A DNA stretch of 64,000 bases, from assembly GCA_944472155.2 (NCBI GenBank), contig OX235277.1, positions 13,898,804-13,962,803 of the forward strand. The letters are read 5' to 3'. How positions within the stretch are numbered: position 1 is the first letter of the stretch; the number at the start of each line of letters is the position of its first letter. Of the stretch, positions 45,547 through 58,614 are shown piece after piece. The position numbers and the translations under genes are program-made. Below the pieces are notes generated by a model, which was not told the DNA's origin, did no database searches, and saw only the letters and a list, made by a program, of their open reading frames with translations. Source of the stretch: Trichobilharzia szidati. Taxonomy: Eukaryota > Platyhelminthes > Trematoda > Strigeidida > Schistosomatidae.

Positions 45547-46938
45547 CTCGAATATCCGAAACCTAGACAAATCGATCACTATTTTCTAACAGCGAAACCA
45601 AATCTTAAGTTAAACTAGTAATCCATGAATGCAGACAGCCACAAAAATAACGACGCTTGCATGTTTAAGACAAACAAGATTGTGGCGTGACTGATGATGT
45701 CATGTAAAAATCTGTTTGTCTGGGCGCTAAATGTGCTTGTTTTTTTAAGAAATCAAAAGTTATCAACAGTTGATAAAAGAAAAAGGCACAAACAGCGAAG
45801 AAAATTTTCTTTTCAACGATTCATTTTCATGAGCTGTACAATCGTAATTATAATTAACAAAGAAATCTTTAGACCAATGAGATACTGGTAAATTTTGTCG
45901 GTGGAAAATTGTATAACATAATGTAAGGCGTAAGAAGGGATGACTAATTGTAAATTAGAAAAGAGACAGGAGTTGGCATGACGTTAGTTGATAAAAGATT
46001 TTGAGAAGTCGAATGTTAACTGAATAACAGCTATTGGGCAATAATCTTGTAAACTACTGTGATAGCAGCTATTTCCGATATTGCTTATGTTGACACAGTT
46101 TTTGTCACTTTAAATGCACTGATGTGCTGAGCAAACCATGACAAACCCAGAATGACGAAATTTTCTGGTATTTCCTTAATCAAATTTTAGTCACTCCTGT
46201 TTGCAGTTCCATTAAAAATCAAATAAAAGTGGTGCGTTGAAACATTTATTAGTGTTGCGATAAACGTCAAGCCGCTGACTGATTATTTCAACTATCCACT
46301 AAATGAAACGAAGCCAAAATTCCAGATTGGGCTGAATAACGATGATTTCTTGACTTATTTGCATTTATTAAATACACTAATATTTGTACTGAACACATTC
46401 GCTTGATTCATCAATGCGTCAAAAGATTTGAGAATCATGTTTTTTTTCGAAACAGAACATTTGCAGCATATAAGGCGAATAAACTAAACGCCTCAACCTA
46501 CATTTGGTCACCGTTTTCTGTAGACGAACTTCGTTCCAGAAACCCGATCGAAAATCAACCTATCAATGTTATTTGTATGAGACGTGTAAAAATGAGAGAC
46601 CAACGAAAGTAAGCTTGAAGATAATACAATTACGAATGAGTAGAAGAACATCTGAGACGAATTTGGCATTTGAAAGTGTAGGATGATGTTATTAATAAAC
46701 CATTTTTCTTACAACAAATAAGAATATAGCATTTTAGAGATGGCTGTCATGTCACGATATTCCAGTGTGGACGCTGACAGTTGTGTGTAGATGGATAATC
46801 TTGAAAACAGTCTTTATGCCAACTTTATAAATTATATCCATGCTTTGTTTGGGTAAAGCCGTTTTCAACAGTGTGTCACCTGTGTTTATCAACGTTTCAC
46901 ATTCTCCTATCCTCCTTATATGTTTATATCCATATATA
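45547..46938. other. Intergenic spacer between MEG-A' and MEG-B'
   Basis: Mirror of 9441-11376 but shorter. No promoter or exon apart from the TATA region already listed; the frame at 46403-46612 is unsupported. Confidence 0.4.
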
Positions 46939-47174
46939 TTATTTCCCATTCCATAACCAACCTGATATGATAACAGGAAGACACATGATGCTTTGTGACC
47001 ATGAATTTTCACTAGCTTCAGTTTGTACACCACACAGCTGAATTACAATTATGATTAGTTCATCTGTTCCACAACGAAAAGACTTTTCACACATATTATT
47101 CATCTTCGAGCAATTAACTAACAAGCAAAAAGGCGAAAGTGTGAAGGCAATCAGTAACAAGTAAAAACTGGTTT
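46939..47174 (-). CDS. MEG-A' terminal coding exon
   Basis: After the minus-strand acceptor TGCATCATACAG, phase 1 is open for 77 codons to TAA at 46941-46939. A hydrophobic stretch YLLLIAFTLSPFCLLV is followed by CSKMNNMCEKSFRCGTDE. It ends 14 codons earlier than the left copy. Many differences from the left copy keep the frame open, which is compatible with past coding selection. It follows the intact 30-nt exon at 47724-47753. Confidence 0.62.
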
Positions 47175-47723
47175 CTGTATGATGCAAAAGTCACACTTGT
47201 CTTAAAATTAGTTACTTAGAGATGGAGAAATCATCTAAAAGCTCTAGAAGTCGCAGGTTACAAATGGTTTGAATTAAATTAAACAAGTAATATGGATATG
47301 AAATAAACCACCATGATGGTAACTTTACTGGAAAATATCACAGCTTCTATCAACACTGCACTTCACGCTTTAACAAGTCACTCCCTACAATTATGCATAA
47401 TCTTAATTGAACACTTGTATATTTTAAAATTGGAATCAGCTAAAAGAAGTGATACTGAACTTGTTACATTGGATGGATGTTCAGTCAACCGTGTGATTGT
47501 AAGCTGTACATCTTAAAATGACAGCATGATTTATAATGCACTGAACTGCATCTCTACTATCCAGTGGTCGCATACGTCAGTCAAAGTAAGGTTGACTGAT
47601 ATAGCCAGGTTCTTGATTCCCTATTTCTACCTTGTCAAGCCTTGTATAAATTTTGAATAATCTCTGAACAAATGAGTAGCTCAAGTTCACCACAATGTAT
47701 TAGGTATTAAACACACAACTTAC

Positions 47724-47753
47724 CAAGTAAGGCCGACATACAAAGCACATCTG
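47724..47753 (-). CDS. MEG-A' micro-exon, 30 nt
   Basis: Minus-strand exon after CATCTATTGTAGCAG and before GTAAGTTGTGTG. Phase 1 is open throughout (reads DVLCMSALL inside the split codons). Using the upstream AG would give 33 nt, also in phase, a NAGNAG-like choice. The left copy has lost the donor. Confidence 0.7.
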
Positions 47754-48748
47754 CTGCTACAATAGATGAGATGGATTGAGTGATATGTCTTGTGTTCACT
47801 GTCCATTCGATAAATGAATGAATAATTTTTGAAGGACATTAGGAATATTGGTCACACTGTGTAATATTAGACGATGACAATAATCTTTGAAAACATATTT
47901 ATGAACATGATTGTACTGAATTCAGTGTTTTGTCCATGGATGCACATATGTGTTTTTCGAAGTTGTCTTTATCAACTTGTCGAAATCTCAATAAACCAAC
48001 GGATTTAAGGCCTTCGTATATTTCGAGCCAATTTTAGCAGTGAAGATTCATAGTATCCTCTAACGTCTTTATTTCAAACAATCGGTTAATCATGACATTT
48101 GGATATTCTTATCATACATAACATATGTCACATCTATTAATCTAATGTTTGTATTTCCAAATGATTACAATCATAAAATTGTTCATTTCATTTCTTGCTG
48201 AATAATGACTAATCATCATGATGTTAATTCATGACAACTGTATTACGTGTGTGTTGTTGGCATGTTTCAGCATACTCTGAATTTGTGTGGCTTTTTCTTT
48301 TCATTTGAAGAACGCTGATTTATTCACATAGATGAAACTTTACCGTCACTAACCTCTACATTAGATATGAATCCAAGATCACCTGTTATCTGTATTTTTG
48401 AATACAAAATTTAAGAACAAGTTATTTGCTAATAATAGTGTTTTTGCAGTTGTCGTGTGTTATTTATTGAGATCATCCTCTTACTGCACCTTCTATTCAC
48501 TCTTTTCAACTTTCATGTTACATATTTTGATACTTGTCTCTATGCTCTTTCATTAACACCCAATTCTTTTCAAAAATCTTCTGTGTAACGCAGCATTTAA
48601 TTTAAAAGGTAGTATTATTCACCCACTTAGTTCCAGCCTGATTGATTATCAAATATTGATTTGCAGGGATTTGGTTGGTTATTCTTTTTATCATGAGTTG
48701 ACGTGCGTTGAGGAACCATCAAACAAACCTGATTTTTCAAGATAGGCA

Positions 48749-48969
48749 AGAGATCAGTTAATCAATATAGGAATAAAACTTGTGCACTGTGGTACAGTGT
48801 AATTCCATTATGAGTAAATTTTGTTTTGATAAAGTCTCATAGTGTTATACAGTAATGCTTACTGATGACATTTCGAGCACAATTTATTCTTTATAATCAT
48901 ATCATATCATGATATAATATGTGAGACTTTATCAAAACCAAATTTACTCATAATAGAGATCAGTTAATC
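48749..48969. mobile_element. 191-bp hairpin insert with 13-15 bp target duplication
   Basis: AGAGATCAGTTAATC at 48749-48763 recurs at 48955-48969; the uninterrupted site is seen in reverse complement at about 7545-7565. The insert (48764-48954) contains arms near 48808-48842 and 48918-48953 and matches the hairpin element at 20756-20945, but starts at ATAAAACTTGTGCAC, so it looks 5' truncated. A long, variable target duplication plus 5' truncation points to target-primed reverse transcription rather than a cut-and-paste MITE. Confidence 0.75.
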
Positions 48970-51900
48970 CCCTACGACACTAGACAGCGGCTGCTTAATA
49001 CATGTATTTATGTATTCATACATGCGGAAATAGCAAAAGTTGAAATTCATTAGCTATTGAATTGAGTCTCAGTGGCCTGATTGTCTCAGATCTCGCCATG
49101 ATCTAAATTCATTCATTCTTCATTCAGTTAGATTGTACATGTGAAAGTGTGGTAAGATTGGATGAACAAAAAGAAGGACATACCTCTGATTTCCTGACCA
49201 CCAACAGACGAAATGGCTCGTTTCGCCTCAACTTTGTTGAAACAATTTCTATGAAATGTGTGAAAACCAATTTTCTCTTTCAGATATAAATTTGTTATTA
49301 GTGTTTCCTTTCCGTGGTTAATGATTGTCTTTCTTCTTTCTCTCATTAAATAAAAAGAAATTTCGATTGTCTCCTGTTTCTATGATTTGGATTTAGGCAG
49401 TACTTAGTTACACAATTTATTAGGTACTCTTCATGTTACTTACCTCTTGCCTTCATTGCATAATTTATTATATACGCTTTTTAATTTTTGTTTAAACCTA
49501 AATCCTCTGTCAAGTTACATCGCATGAAACTTTCCAGTATATTAAATTTATTTCTATGCACAAGCTTAGCAATATTTATAGACTGTAGGTAGACAATAAG
49601 ATGTCAACAAAATGAATAATGGTAACATCTTTTCTTTACAAACTACTTTTTTTGCTTAATCTAAAACCCTGATTTCTGTTCACAGATGGAAGTTTTGAAC
49701 CTACCCCTTATACACTGGATATGATTTCGAGCTCAATTGTCGAAAGTATTTTGCTGTAATTGCGCCTTGTTTCTGTACGTTTTGAAGAATTACACTCATT
49801 AACATCATTTTCGCAACTAAAATTTTGCACACTTTGTTAACCCCTTTCACAAAATACTTTAATACCTATTTCTATACTCTTTCGTGTGACTACTTATTTT
49901 TCTAGATGTCCGTCCTTTTTTGAGAAACATTGGGTTTGAGCTTAGTAATCTTCACCCCCAAAGTCACGATTTGACTAACAATCACCATTTTGAAATATTC
50001 TGGTGATGTAAATGTTGTTATAAACAAATAAACACTTATCTTTCTGCCATGTTTTAGAAAAACGGACAAACTCACACATGCGAAAATAACTAAACATGAC
50101 TGCAGCTGTACAACTGAGTGAATGAATTCTCCGGAAAAGTGTTTCTTCAATCAACTGTTAGTTTTTATTTCAGTGTCTATATGTTTATTTTGCATTTTAT
50201 CAGAAAGTGTAACTGGAACATCTCACCAATGACGATTTAATCAATTAGTATGTGTAACTGACAAAAGCTTCTGCCATTGGTTTTCATAAATATTCCCACC
50301 AGCTCAAGCTCGACATTTTATGTGGCTTTGTGGCATTAAGGCGTTTTTCACGTGCATCTCACATCCGAAGCAATAAGCTACATTTTTTTCATAGATGGCT
50401 CACTACATAAGTGCCCAATGCAAATGACATGTATTCTGAAATATAAAATACTGGTAGCTTTTCTACACACAGGTTTTCAAAATTCTGCGTTCCGAACACT
50501 CAAAGAAAACACAACCAGAATTTGTAGGTGCGCTCTGATGAGACTGAAGTATTTACAATATATAAAGAAATTGCATGGAGACATGCATACATAAAATTAT
50601 GAATTGAAACTAGCGGCGCTTCCGATTAGTAAACTTCTCTTCCTGTGACAAATCAAGCTTTTGTGATTGGTTTTTGATCAAAGATGACTGTGTTTATTCA
50701 TATAATGAGAGAGCGTCTTATCTTAATTCAACATATCCAAACCATATTTTTGTGAGCCGCAAGAAACACTATGCGAACACTTAAGCCTGTGAAATCACAA
50801 AAAAAAGAAGCGAAACTGACTCATCTGGTGATTCAAACGCCACTCTAATTCATATACTAAATATTGCAAAAATTAAATTTGTGACTCTTTGGCAGCACAT
50901 AGTGACGACTCAATCCACCAGGGGTCGCAACTAGTATCTTCCATATACGATGCTTACATCGTCAATCTTTCGGCCATTCGACTCGGAAATGAACTCTTAT
51001 TTTGTTAATCCAAGACATGCATCCACCACCAACCTTATGTCATTACTGATAATCCACTATCAAAAACCTCTGTGAGAATGTGAATGAAATGTGGAATTTC
51101 GAATCACAACATGATGTCATGACTCAGCAATATATGCTATAAAACCTAACAAAATTAGTTATCTTTAACTTTACAAGAGATGATATTGTTTTGTTTTAGG
51201 TAGGCATTGACTGCTTTATACCAGTGAACACAATTGAATGTTATCTACACATACAAGACTGCTGAGATATGACAAACGTTTTGTTGCCTGGATGTGACTT
51301 ACAATTTAATGAATCCATAAGTTCTCTTGTGCTTTAGGCTTTTAACGTGAACATTACTTCGGTTATATATGAACATATAAATATGTATATATTGGTTTGT
51401 GTTCACTAATAAATTGTGAATGCGGTTTCATCGTATTAGAAGAGAGTGTTTGTGTCAAACTGACGTTCCAACAATATTAAATATTTGTTAACTTATAAAA
51501 ACTAGAAGCTTGTATAAAATGAAACCAGAAGAGAATGGGTAGTCACACTGTGGTTAAAACATCTTGAAAACCTGATTAGATAAGCTGAAGCTCCACACAA
51601 ATCGCTAGTCTAAAGAATTTCGATGATTATGCAGTCAGATTAGTTAATATCAAAATCCAAACGCGAAGGTAGTGACGCGGCTGATACTACTCACTTTCTC
51701 GTTGAATGAATAATTTTGTAAGCGTTTGATGATATTAACTTAGGAGAAGCGAAGAAAATTCGATTTCGTTTTGACGCTTGTTATTCTGAACGACAACGCG
51801 AAATCATCGACGACAAATGATATGTATTCACCATGTGCTTGTTTGTTAATCCTGTGTAGTGGTGTTTGTTACCTGAATAGGATGACAAATAAGAACTATC

Positions 51901-53772
51901 CTCTTTTACACAGGAAAATGTTTTATTTCCCATCATAGTTCGGGTTAAATACCTTAGAAAATCCACTCACCTTCAGGTATTTAACAATAAAGTGAAATCC
52001 CCTTAGCTTGTTGGGCGAACACAACTTCTTGGTTCCTAAACAGAGTTTTCTAACTAACCTTCACTTAAAAATAATGGAACAGAAATCGTTGCAGTAATGA
52101 CATTGCCCAGTCTAACTTCCTTCCTGTGAATTAGTTTTTCGACTGTAAAATCGTCCATCCTTGTCATCCTGAGATCCATGAAATTGAACTTGAAATGTTC
52201 ATGCCCGGGGTTAATTCATTGTAAGTTACATGTGAATAAAATGGTCAATCAGTTACCAAGATTTATCGATGTTATTGTCAACGGCAGGCGTACTATCAGC
52301 ATATCCTAAACGACTGGTTTCTATATGGACTCCAGAAATTTGTCCGTTTCTGTTCGAAATAACTTGTGAAGATGTCAACCAGGACAGGACCGAGAAGTGA
52401 ACCAGTCGTGTCCTTTTCAGGTTGGTATAAAGCTGGTAATCAGTTTTGAAATGAATGTTTGTCTTTTTATGCTCATTATGGCAAATCTGTTTGTTGACGA
52501 ATTGGGTAAGTTGTTCCTACTATCTATATATTTTCTATTTTTATTTTTATTATAGCTTGATTGCACATTGTCTTTCGATGCAACTATGGAATTTTCAGCA
52601 TGTGATATCGGCATACGTTTAGGTAAACTGGATACAATGGCTTTATTTCATATGTCTATATAATCTACTTCACTGACAGCTTATTTCGAATTGGGCACAA
52701 AATTTGAAAGATGCATTCAAGTTATAGGTTGAAGGTTTATTTGAAATTGTATAGTGAACGTCGGTTAATTGTGGTCTGAATGATCCATAAGGCTTTCATA
52801 TATAAAGCTATGTTAATCTGATAAAACCTGAGAAAAGTCTAGTTGGAGACAGCACTGTTCGATCATATAAATTTTTTTGATTTTAACCATACCAATATTT
52901 AGTAATTACATGAAGCACGCAATTCAAATTCAATAAGCTCTCCTGACCTGTTAATTTTTGAGCGGCCTCGACGGTCATAATGTTTTAATTTCTCTCTTTC
53001 GGTGAAAGCGTTCTCTTCTCACTTGATTCTTGTTGTCAAACGACACGTATTGATGAATATCTTAGCGAAAGACTTCACCAAAAATACCAATGTAACTGCC
53101 ATTTCACGATGCATATTGCCACACACACGCAGATATCAATTATTCAACATTCGCTATCATTTCGGGTACTGCATTTATACCAACTAACCAGTTTTCAACA
53201 ATATTATGAATTCTAAATGGAACCAAAACACAAAAAGCAGAAATTTGTATTTTTAAAGATCGAAATGTCAATTACACAACGTAATATGAATCATTTGGAA
53301 ATTTTGCAGCGTTAAAGATAATAGTGAGTCAGCATTCACGCTAGGGAATGAGTAGAAAGAAACCTAGCAAATAGCCACACAAACTTAGTATGAGAATTAG
53401 TAGTACATACAAAAGCAATGGTTCTGAAATTAAACAAAATTTCCAATATTACAAGTTAAATTTAATACATATTTAAAAGCAGTGACAATGAAAGTGTTTA
53501 AATATTTCAATGTTTTATGTATTTATTGTTACACATATCAATTTAGGTCATTGTTCTCCAGAACGAAGTCATATCCCATCATAAACCATTCAGTAGGACA
53601 CGTTGGGCAAGGAATGCACATTAGGGATTCATTATAAAACTGATATAAATAGGAAGGTGACATAAGACCACTTGATCCTCTGGAAACTACGTTTAGGATA
53701 AACTATCTCTCGACAAATAAATATTTCTGCCTCAATCACTGCTGTGTTTTCACTGTGATCTTGGTCACAGAT
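48970..53772. other. Intron-like duplicated sequence of MEG-A'
   Basis: 48970-49100 and 51300-53772 mirror left 7.55-7.43 and 6.0-3.6 kb. 49.1-51.3 kb instead matches left 24.7-26.9 kb, so left 6-7.4 kb appears rearranged or deleted. No supported exon; an exon-like GAAATCAGAG before GTATGTCC near 49190 has no partner. Confidence 0.4.
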
Positions 53773-53782
53773 ATCCAGAGAA

Positions 53783-55266
53783 GGTTAGATTGAGAAGAAT
53801 AAGAAGTTCAGCAAAGATATCTTTTCGGCGATTTCATTTTCAAAAGCTGTACAATCGCATTTAAATACATAATTTTACATGGAGACAATTCTTGTTTGAT
53901 TCTACATAATTATGACAGCGAATAAAAGGTGATAATTATTTCCAACTAGATATGGCTATACGAGAGGCTTAGAAACAAAAATTACGCAGGATTAGAACGG
54001 ATATCAAGTGTGTAAAAATGAGCATGGATACAAAATTGAAATAATAATTTTCAACTTGAGATGGGAATCAGGAGGTGCGAATATAGATTACAAGAGCCTT
54101 AGAAACAAAATTACATGGAATTTAGCAAATTACAGGTGTGCAGAAAGTGAGCATGGAAACAAAATTGATATAATAGTTTTAACTTAAAATGGAAGTTAGG
54201 AGGTGTGAATATAGATTACAAGAGCCTTAGAAACACAAAATAATTGCACAGGATTAAGATATAATTGCAAATTTTTTTAAAAAACGGATTATAAATGTGA
54301 ACAGGAAAAGCATGGAAACAAACTTAAAATAAATGTTTTTATAACTGGAAAAAAAAAATGGGGTGAATCGAATGAAGACTGAGGGAGTAAGAATCACACA
54401 CATAGCGAACGAAAAGGGATCAAAAAAAACAAAACAAAAACAGAAACAAAAATGGAAGCTACGGTAACATACCGAACTAAGTCCATGGTAGTTGTAGAGG
54501 TTGAACTAATTTCTTTTGGACAACTACAACTACCATGGACTTAGTTCGGTATGTTACCGTAGCTTCCATTTTTGTTTCTGTTTTTGTGTTTGTTTTTTTT
54601 GATCCCTTTTCGTTCGCTATGTGTGTGATTCTTACTCCCTCGGTCTTCATTCGATTCACCCCATTTTTTTTTCCAGTTATAAAAACATTTATTTTAAGTT
54701 TGTTTCCATGCTTTTCCTGTTCACATTTATAATCCGTTTTAAAAAATTTGCAATTATATCTTAATCCTGTGCAATTATTTTGTGTTTCTAAGGCTCTTGT
54801 AATCTATATTCACACCTCCTAACTTCCATTTTAAGTTAAAACTATTATATCAATTTTGTTTCCATGCTCACTTTCTGCACACCTGTAATTTGCTAAATTC
54901 CATGTAATTTTGTTTCTAAGGCTCTTGTAATCTATATTCGCACCTCCTGATTCCCATCTCAAGTTGAAAATTATTATTTCAATTTTGTATCCATGCTCAT
55001 TTTTACACACTTGATATCCGTTCTAATCCTGCGTAATTTTTGTTTCTAAGCCTCTCGTATAACCATATCTAGTTGGAAATAATTATCACCTTTTATTCGC
55101 TGTCATAATTATGTAGAATCAAACAAGAATTGTCTCCATGTAAAATTATGTATTTAAATGCGATTGTACAGCTTTTGAAAATGAAATCGCCGAAAAGATA
55201 TCTTTGCTGAACTTCTTATTCTTCTCAATCTAATGTTCCAATGGGTATTTTCCACGATTTGAAAAA
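53783..55266. mobile_element. Foldback (long-TIR) DNA element
   Basis: A near-perfect palindrome, arms about 53785-54497 and 54524-55233, around a loop of about 26 bp, plus 33 extra bp at the right end. Flanked by the direct repeat ATCCAGAGAA (53773-53782 and 55267-55276). The left arm has the unoccupied site near 3590 (ATCCACAGGG in reverse complement). Internal motifs such as CTTAGAAACAAAATTA recur within each arm. No transposase. The 9-10 bp target duplication fits Mutator-like machinery. The open frames in it are strand shadows. Confidence 0.85.
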
Positions 55267-55276
55267 ATCCAGAGAA

Positions 55277-56132
55277 TGTGCGCCTAAGCAGTCTATTAGT
55301 AAACAGTAATTAATATCATTGATGTCAGAAAGAAGCAACTACTGCGCCTACTGATTTAAATGTTGCAATTCCTGTAATGAAGCACTTCATTGCTTGGTTT
55401 TTCCACTCAGTGGGCAAATGTTGTTGCAAATCACGTTAGATTTCATTTTCACTTCATTTTGTCTTCTTTCTATCTGTTCCTGAGGATTACAAACATATGA
55501 ACATTTAAACAAAGAATCTAATGAGGAATTATGATCAAAACTGAAAGTATATATTATAAGCTTGCAACGAATCTCCCATAAATTGATTTCTTCATTTTGC
55601 CTCCAAGCATTTCACGTGTTTTTGTGGCTTCCTGACTCAAACATGCTTCTTTAGCCAGTCACAAATGTTAAGTATAATACATTTTCATTATTAGATCAAA
55701 CATCACAAGAGAGCACTTTTCACGAAACTTGTCGGTACGATATTCTTGACAAAAGCATTTATTTTGTAAATACAGTTACTTTGAATTGGTGTGAGTTACA
55801 CTCTGTTACAAGCATTCACAGAAGCTCGTGACCCCATGACAACTGAGACTACTCAATATGGAATATGGATTTTGATACACGTGTGTAATTAAATTGAATG
55901 AGAAGTCGGTGTTTGTCTGGTAATTTTACGAAATGAAAGAGGACCAGCATGACAGCCAACAGTATTCATTAAGTTTCTCACATATTGTCACACTATTTAA
56001 GCTAGTGATCACCTGCTATCGGTGTCTAGAATCAACCAGGTCTTATCGATGTCTAAAATCATTTATGGCATTCTTTGCTTAAGTCAGCATTAGGTTCATG
56101 GAATTTCACTCAAAAAATAAATCAGACCTTAC
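55277..56132. other. Intron-like stretch of MEG-A'
   Basis: Mirror of 2718-3590. The candidate short 3' exon downstream of TGTAATCCTCAG (minus strand, starting at 55479) is open for 8 codons in phase 1 and then stops, as in the left arm. Confidence 0.4.
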
Positions 56133-56141
56133 CTAATTTTT
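56133..56141 (-). CDS. MEG-A' micro-exon, 9 nt
   Basis: Minus-strand AAAAATTAG lies between TTTTCATTTTAG and GTAAGGTCTG. Mirror of 2709-2717; open in phase 1. Confidence 0.75.
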   Translation of the reverse strand, partial: KN

Positions 56142-56607
56142 CTAAAATGAAAATGAAAGCTTTCTCGATTAAAACATTGACCCACATACACCATCGTTTA
56201 TTGCGAAAAAAGTTCTTGTTTCAAATGTTGTTGTAATTCATCAAGTTTGCGTCTCCTTCAGAGGAAGTAGCTTCAAAAGATACTATAACTTTGATAGATA
56301 AGAATGCAAAACGGAAAAACGGGAAGAACGTGTCTCAACTATATTTCTCTACTAAATTTTGTGTAGTTATATGAACAATGATGAAAATCGCCAACTCTTT
56401 AACATCACATAACAATCGAAAATCTGCATTCATCAAATCCTGAAACCAGGCATCCTAATCCACATATCCCATATACATGTCGACTTGAATATCAAAGATA
56501 CACATCCATTTGTTGCTACACTTTTTTAAATGTATATTTTTATTCCACGAACAACAAAACTAACTGTTTTAATATTGCTACTCAAAATTCAAATAAATAA
56601 CACTTAC

Positions 56608-56619
56608 CGGCATTCATTT
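56608..56619 (-). CDS. MEG-A' micro-exon, 12 nt
   Basis: Minus-strand AAATGAATGCCG lies between CCAACTGTGCAG and GTAAGTGTT, exactly as at 2170-2181 in the left arm. Confidence 0.78.
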
Positions 56620-57945
56620 CTGCACAGTTGGTTAGCAAGAGCATTTAGAAGGCTTTCCAAACACAAGTAAGTCAGTTTAACAATTGATTAGATATACATT
56701 TATTTTCAATATATACCGTCTTCAACAGTAATTCTAATAATTTGTATTGAGTACACAAAGCCGATTCATTTGTTTTTAAAGAACACATTTTCTCTGAGGT
56801 TCAGTAATTACTTAGCGGTACCCCAGACAATGGATGCGAATATCCTTTTTATGACTGGACAAACAAATTCTATTCGTCTAACAGTGAAAAATTAATTTTG
56901 CAGCCGTAAGGATATCGAGGTGATAGATCAATGTGAAGTTGAGTAGTGAGAGATGATTAGCAGAGTGGAATGAATATCTCAACATTTTATGAAAATTAAA
57001 CTCAGGGTGGATTTTAAAGTGGTATACGTTTGCATAATCAAATAGTTCATGTTTTCTAAGAATGTGCCGATCTCTTTAAACTATTTAAATCTTGAATATT
57101 CTAATTTTCCTGATGACTAATTTCAAATGAGTTTATTATTTGTTTTTGTGATTTATGGAACGTGCTTCACGAATCACTAAAGGCTACTTTTGCAAATATT
57201 TTTATTCCCAAACCTCTTTCACAGTTTACCCTAATCAACCATAGTTCGAACGCCAGATTAAATTACAAGGCAAGCTCATAGACCATTCAGCCTCTGTGAC
57301 TTGACTCACAAATCCATAAATCCTGCCTCCCACTAGTTCGTGACTTTAGAGTGACCACCATTTTTCCTTACTTCTGATCGGGCGGATCCCACTGGATGCG
57401 ACTTCTCACTAGAAGTTAGGGCATCTTTGTCCTCCAGCCACTCACTAGCCAGTATTCGAATAATTGGCTGGTGGTCACACCAGAATCACAAATTGGCAGA
57501 AATTGGTAATAATGGGCCAGTGAGTCGGGTCCCAGTGTCTGAATAGTCCCTGATTACGCCTTGTACCTGAATGATCTTGATTTCGAAATTCAGTGAGTCC
57601 ATGCAACCATTGAGTTTCAAAGTGAGAAGAAACATCTATCTAGTACTCATTGATTCTCACACTTGAAACGGATCAAATTCCTGCAAGCAAACTCTTGAAA
57701 ATATATATCGATTTTCAAATTCAGGCTGACATTGATTTTACATTGGTGTTTTAACACAAAACAACCTACATTACGTCCTGAGGTTATTTGCATGTGCGAT
57801 TGACTCTAAGTTGTTTATCGACACTTCTCTCGTATTCAGTCAAATATAGGTTTCAATATGCAAAATTTCAATTACTGCATTCAATATATAACCTGTAAAC
57901 ATTAACCAATATTCTCACCATCATCATCTCGTAATTCCCTATACG
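56620..57945. other. Intron-like sequence, no gene seen
   Basis: Mirror of left 540-2169 without the SINE. The block 57240-57660 corresponds to 930-1330 and contains no open frame of note. Confidence 0.4.
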
Positions 57946-58175
57946 CTAATAATTGGAAAAGCGATATAGGCAGATTTTTATTGGCTGTTGGCTAACTGGC
58001 TTCTTATTGGTCTAAAATATAAATTAAGCGGTAATTTGTTATTTTGACACGGAAATTTACAGGCAGTTTAATTGAACGTACTTTACCATAATATAATCAC
58101 GTGTTAATTTTATGGGTGTGAGTGTAGTGTGATGATTCACAGGCTATTTGGATGCATTAGTGGTACATAAAGGTA

Positions 58176-58411
58176 CATTAAGATATCTGAAATTGTATAT
58201 TAAGTCAATATAAATCAACAGTACATATATTGATACATTTATTTTAAGTCTAAAATAGGATATGTGCATTTTTGCCTACTAGACGAACATGACTCATTGA
58301 GATGTCTGAGAATGTTAAGTAAGTGAATATGAGACAACGGTAATTTTGATACACATATTTTAAGTGTGAAATAGGATGTGTGCATTTTCGCTTACTAGAA
58401 GAATGTGATTC
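58176..58411 (+). repeat. Two-copy 119-bp tandem repeat upstream of the transposase
   Basis: CATTAAGATATCTGAAATTG at 58176 and CATTGAGATGTCTGAGAATG at 58295 begin two related units, each ending in TAGGATATGTGCATTTTTGC-like sequence. Subterminal repeats of this kind often bind transposases, but no function is shown here. Confidence 0.65.
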
Positions 58412-58539
58412 AACCGCAATTTCTAGACACTTAATGAGTATTTAATTAGCACACCTTTTAAGTTGTCAGTTCAGTGGCCTGTCATATGTGCTTTACAGGT
58501 AAGTATAAATCAGCTAAATTTACTAGGTCACAACAGTGG

Positions 58540-58547
58540 TATATAAG
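58540..58547 (+). promoter_or_regulatory. TATA box of the transposase gene
   Basis: TATATAAG in CAGTGGTATATAAGCACTG, 75 bp upstream of the start codon at 58615; transcription would start near 58570. Confidence 0.55.
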
Positions 58548-58614
58548 CACTGAAATATATACTATAGTTCATTTACTTGAAATCATTGTGTTGTGTTCGT
58601 TAGGAAACCACTAA

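Noticed and set aside
54477..54732. Two opposed open frames at the palindrome centre
   Set aside because: Each is the reverse complement of the other across the foldback; simple-sequence bias explains them.
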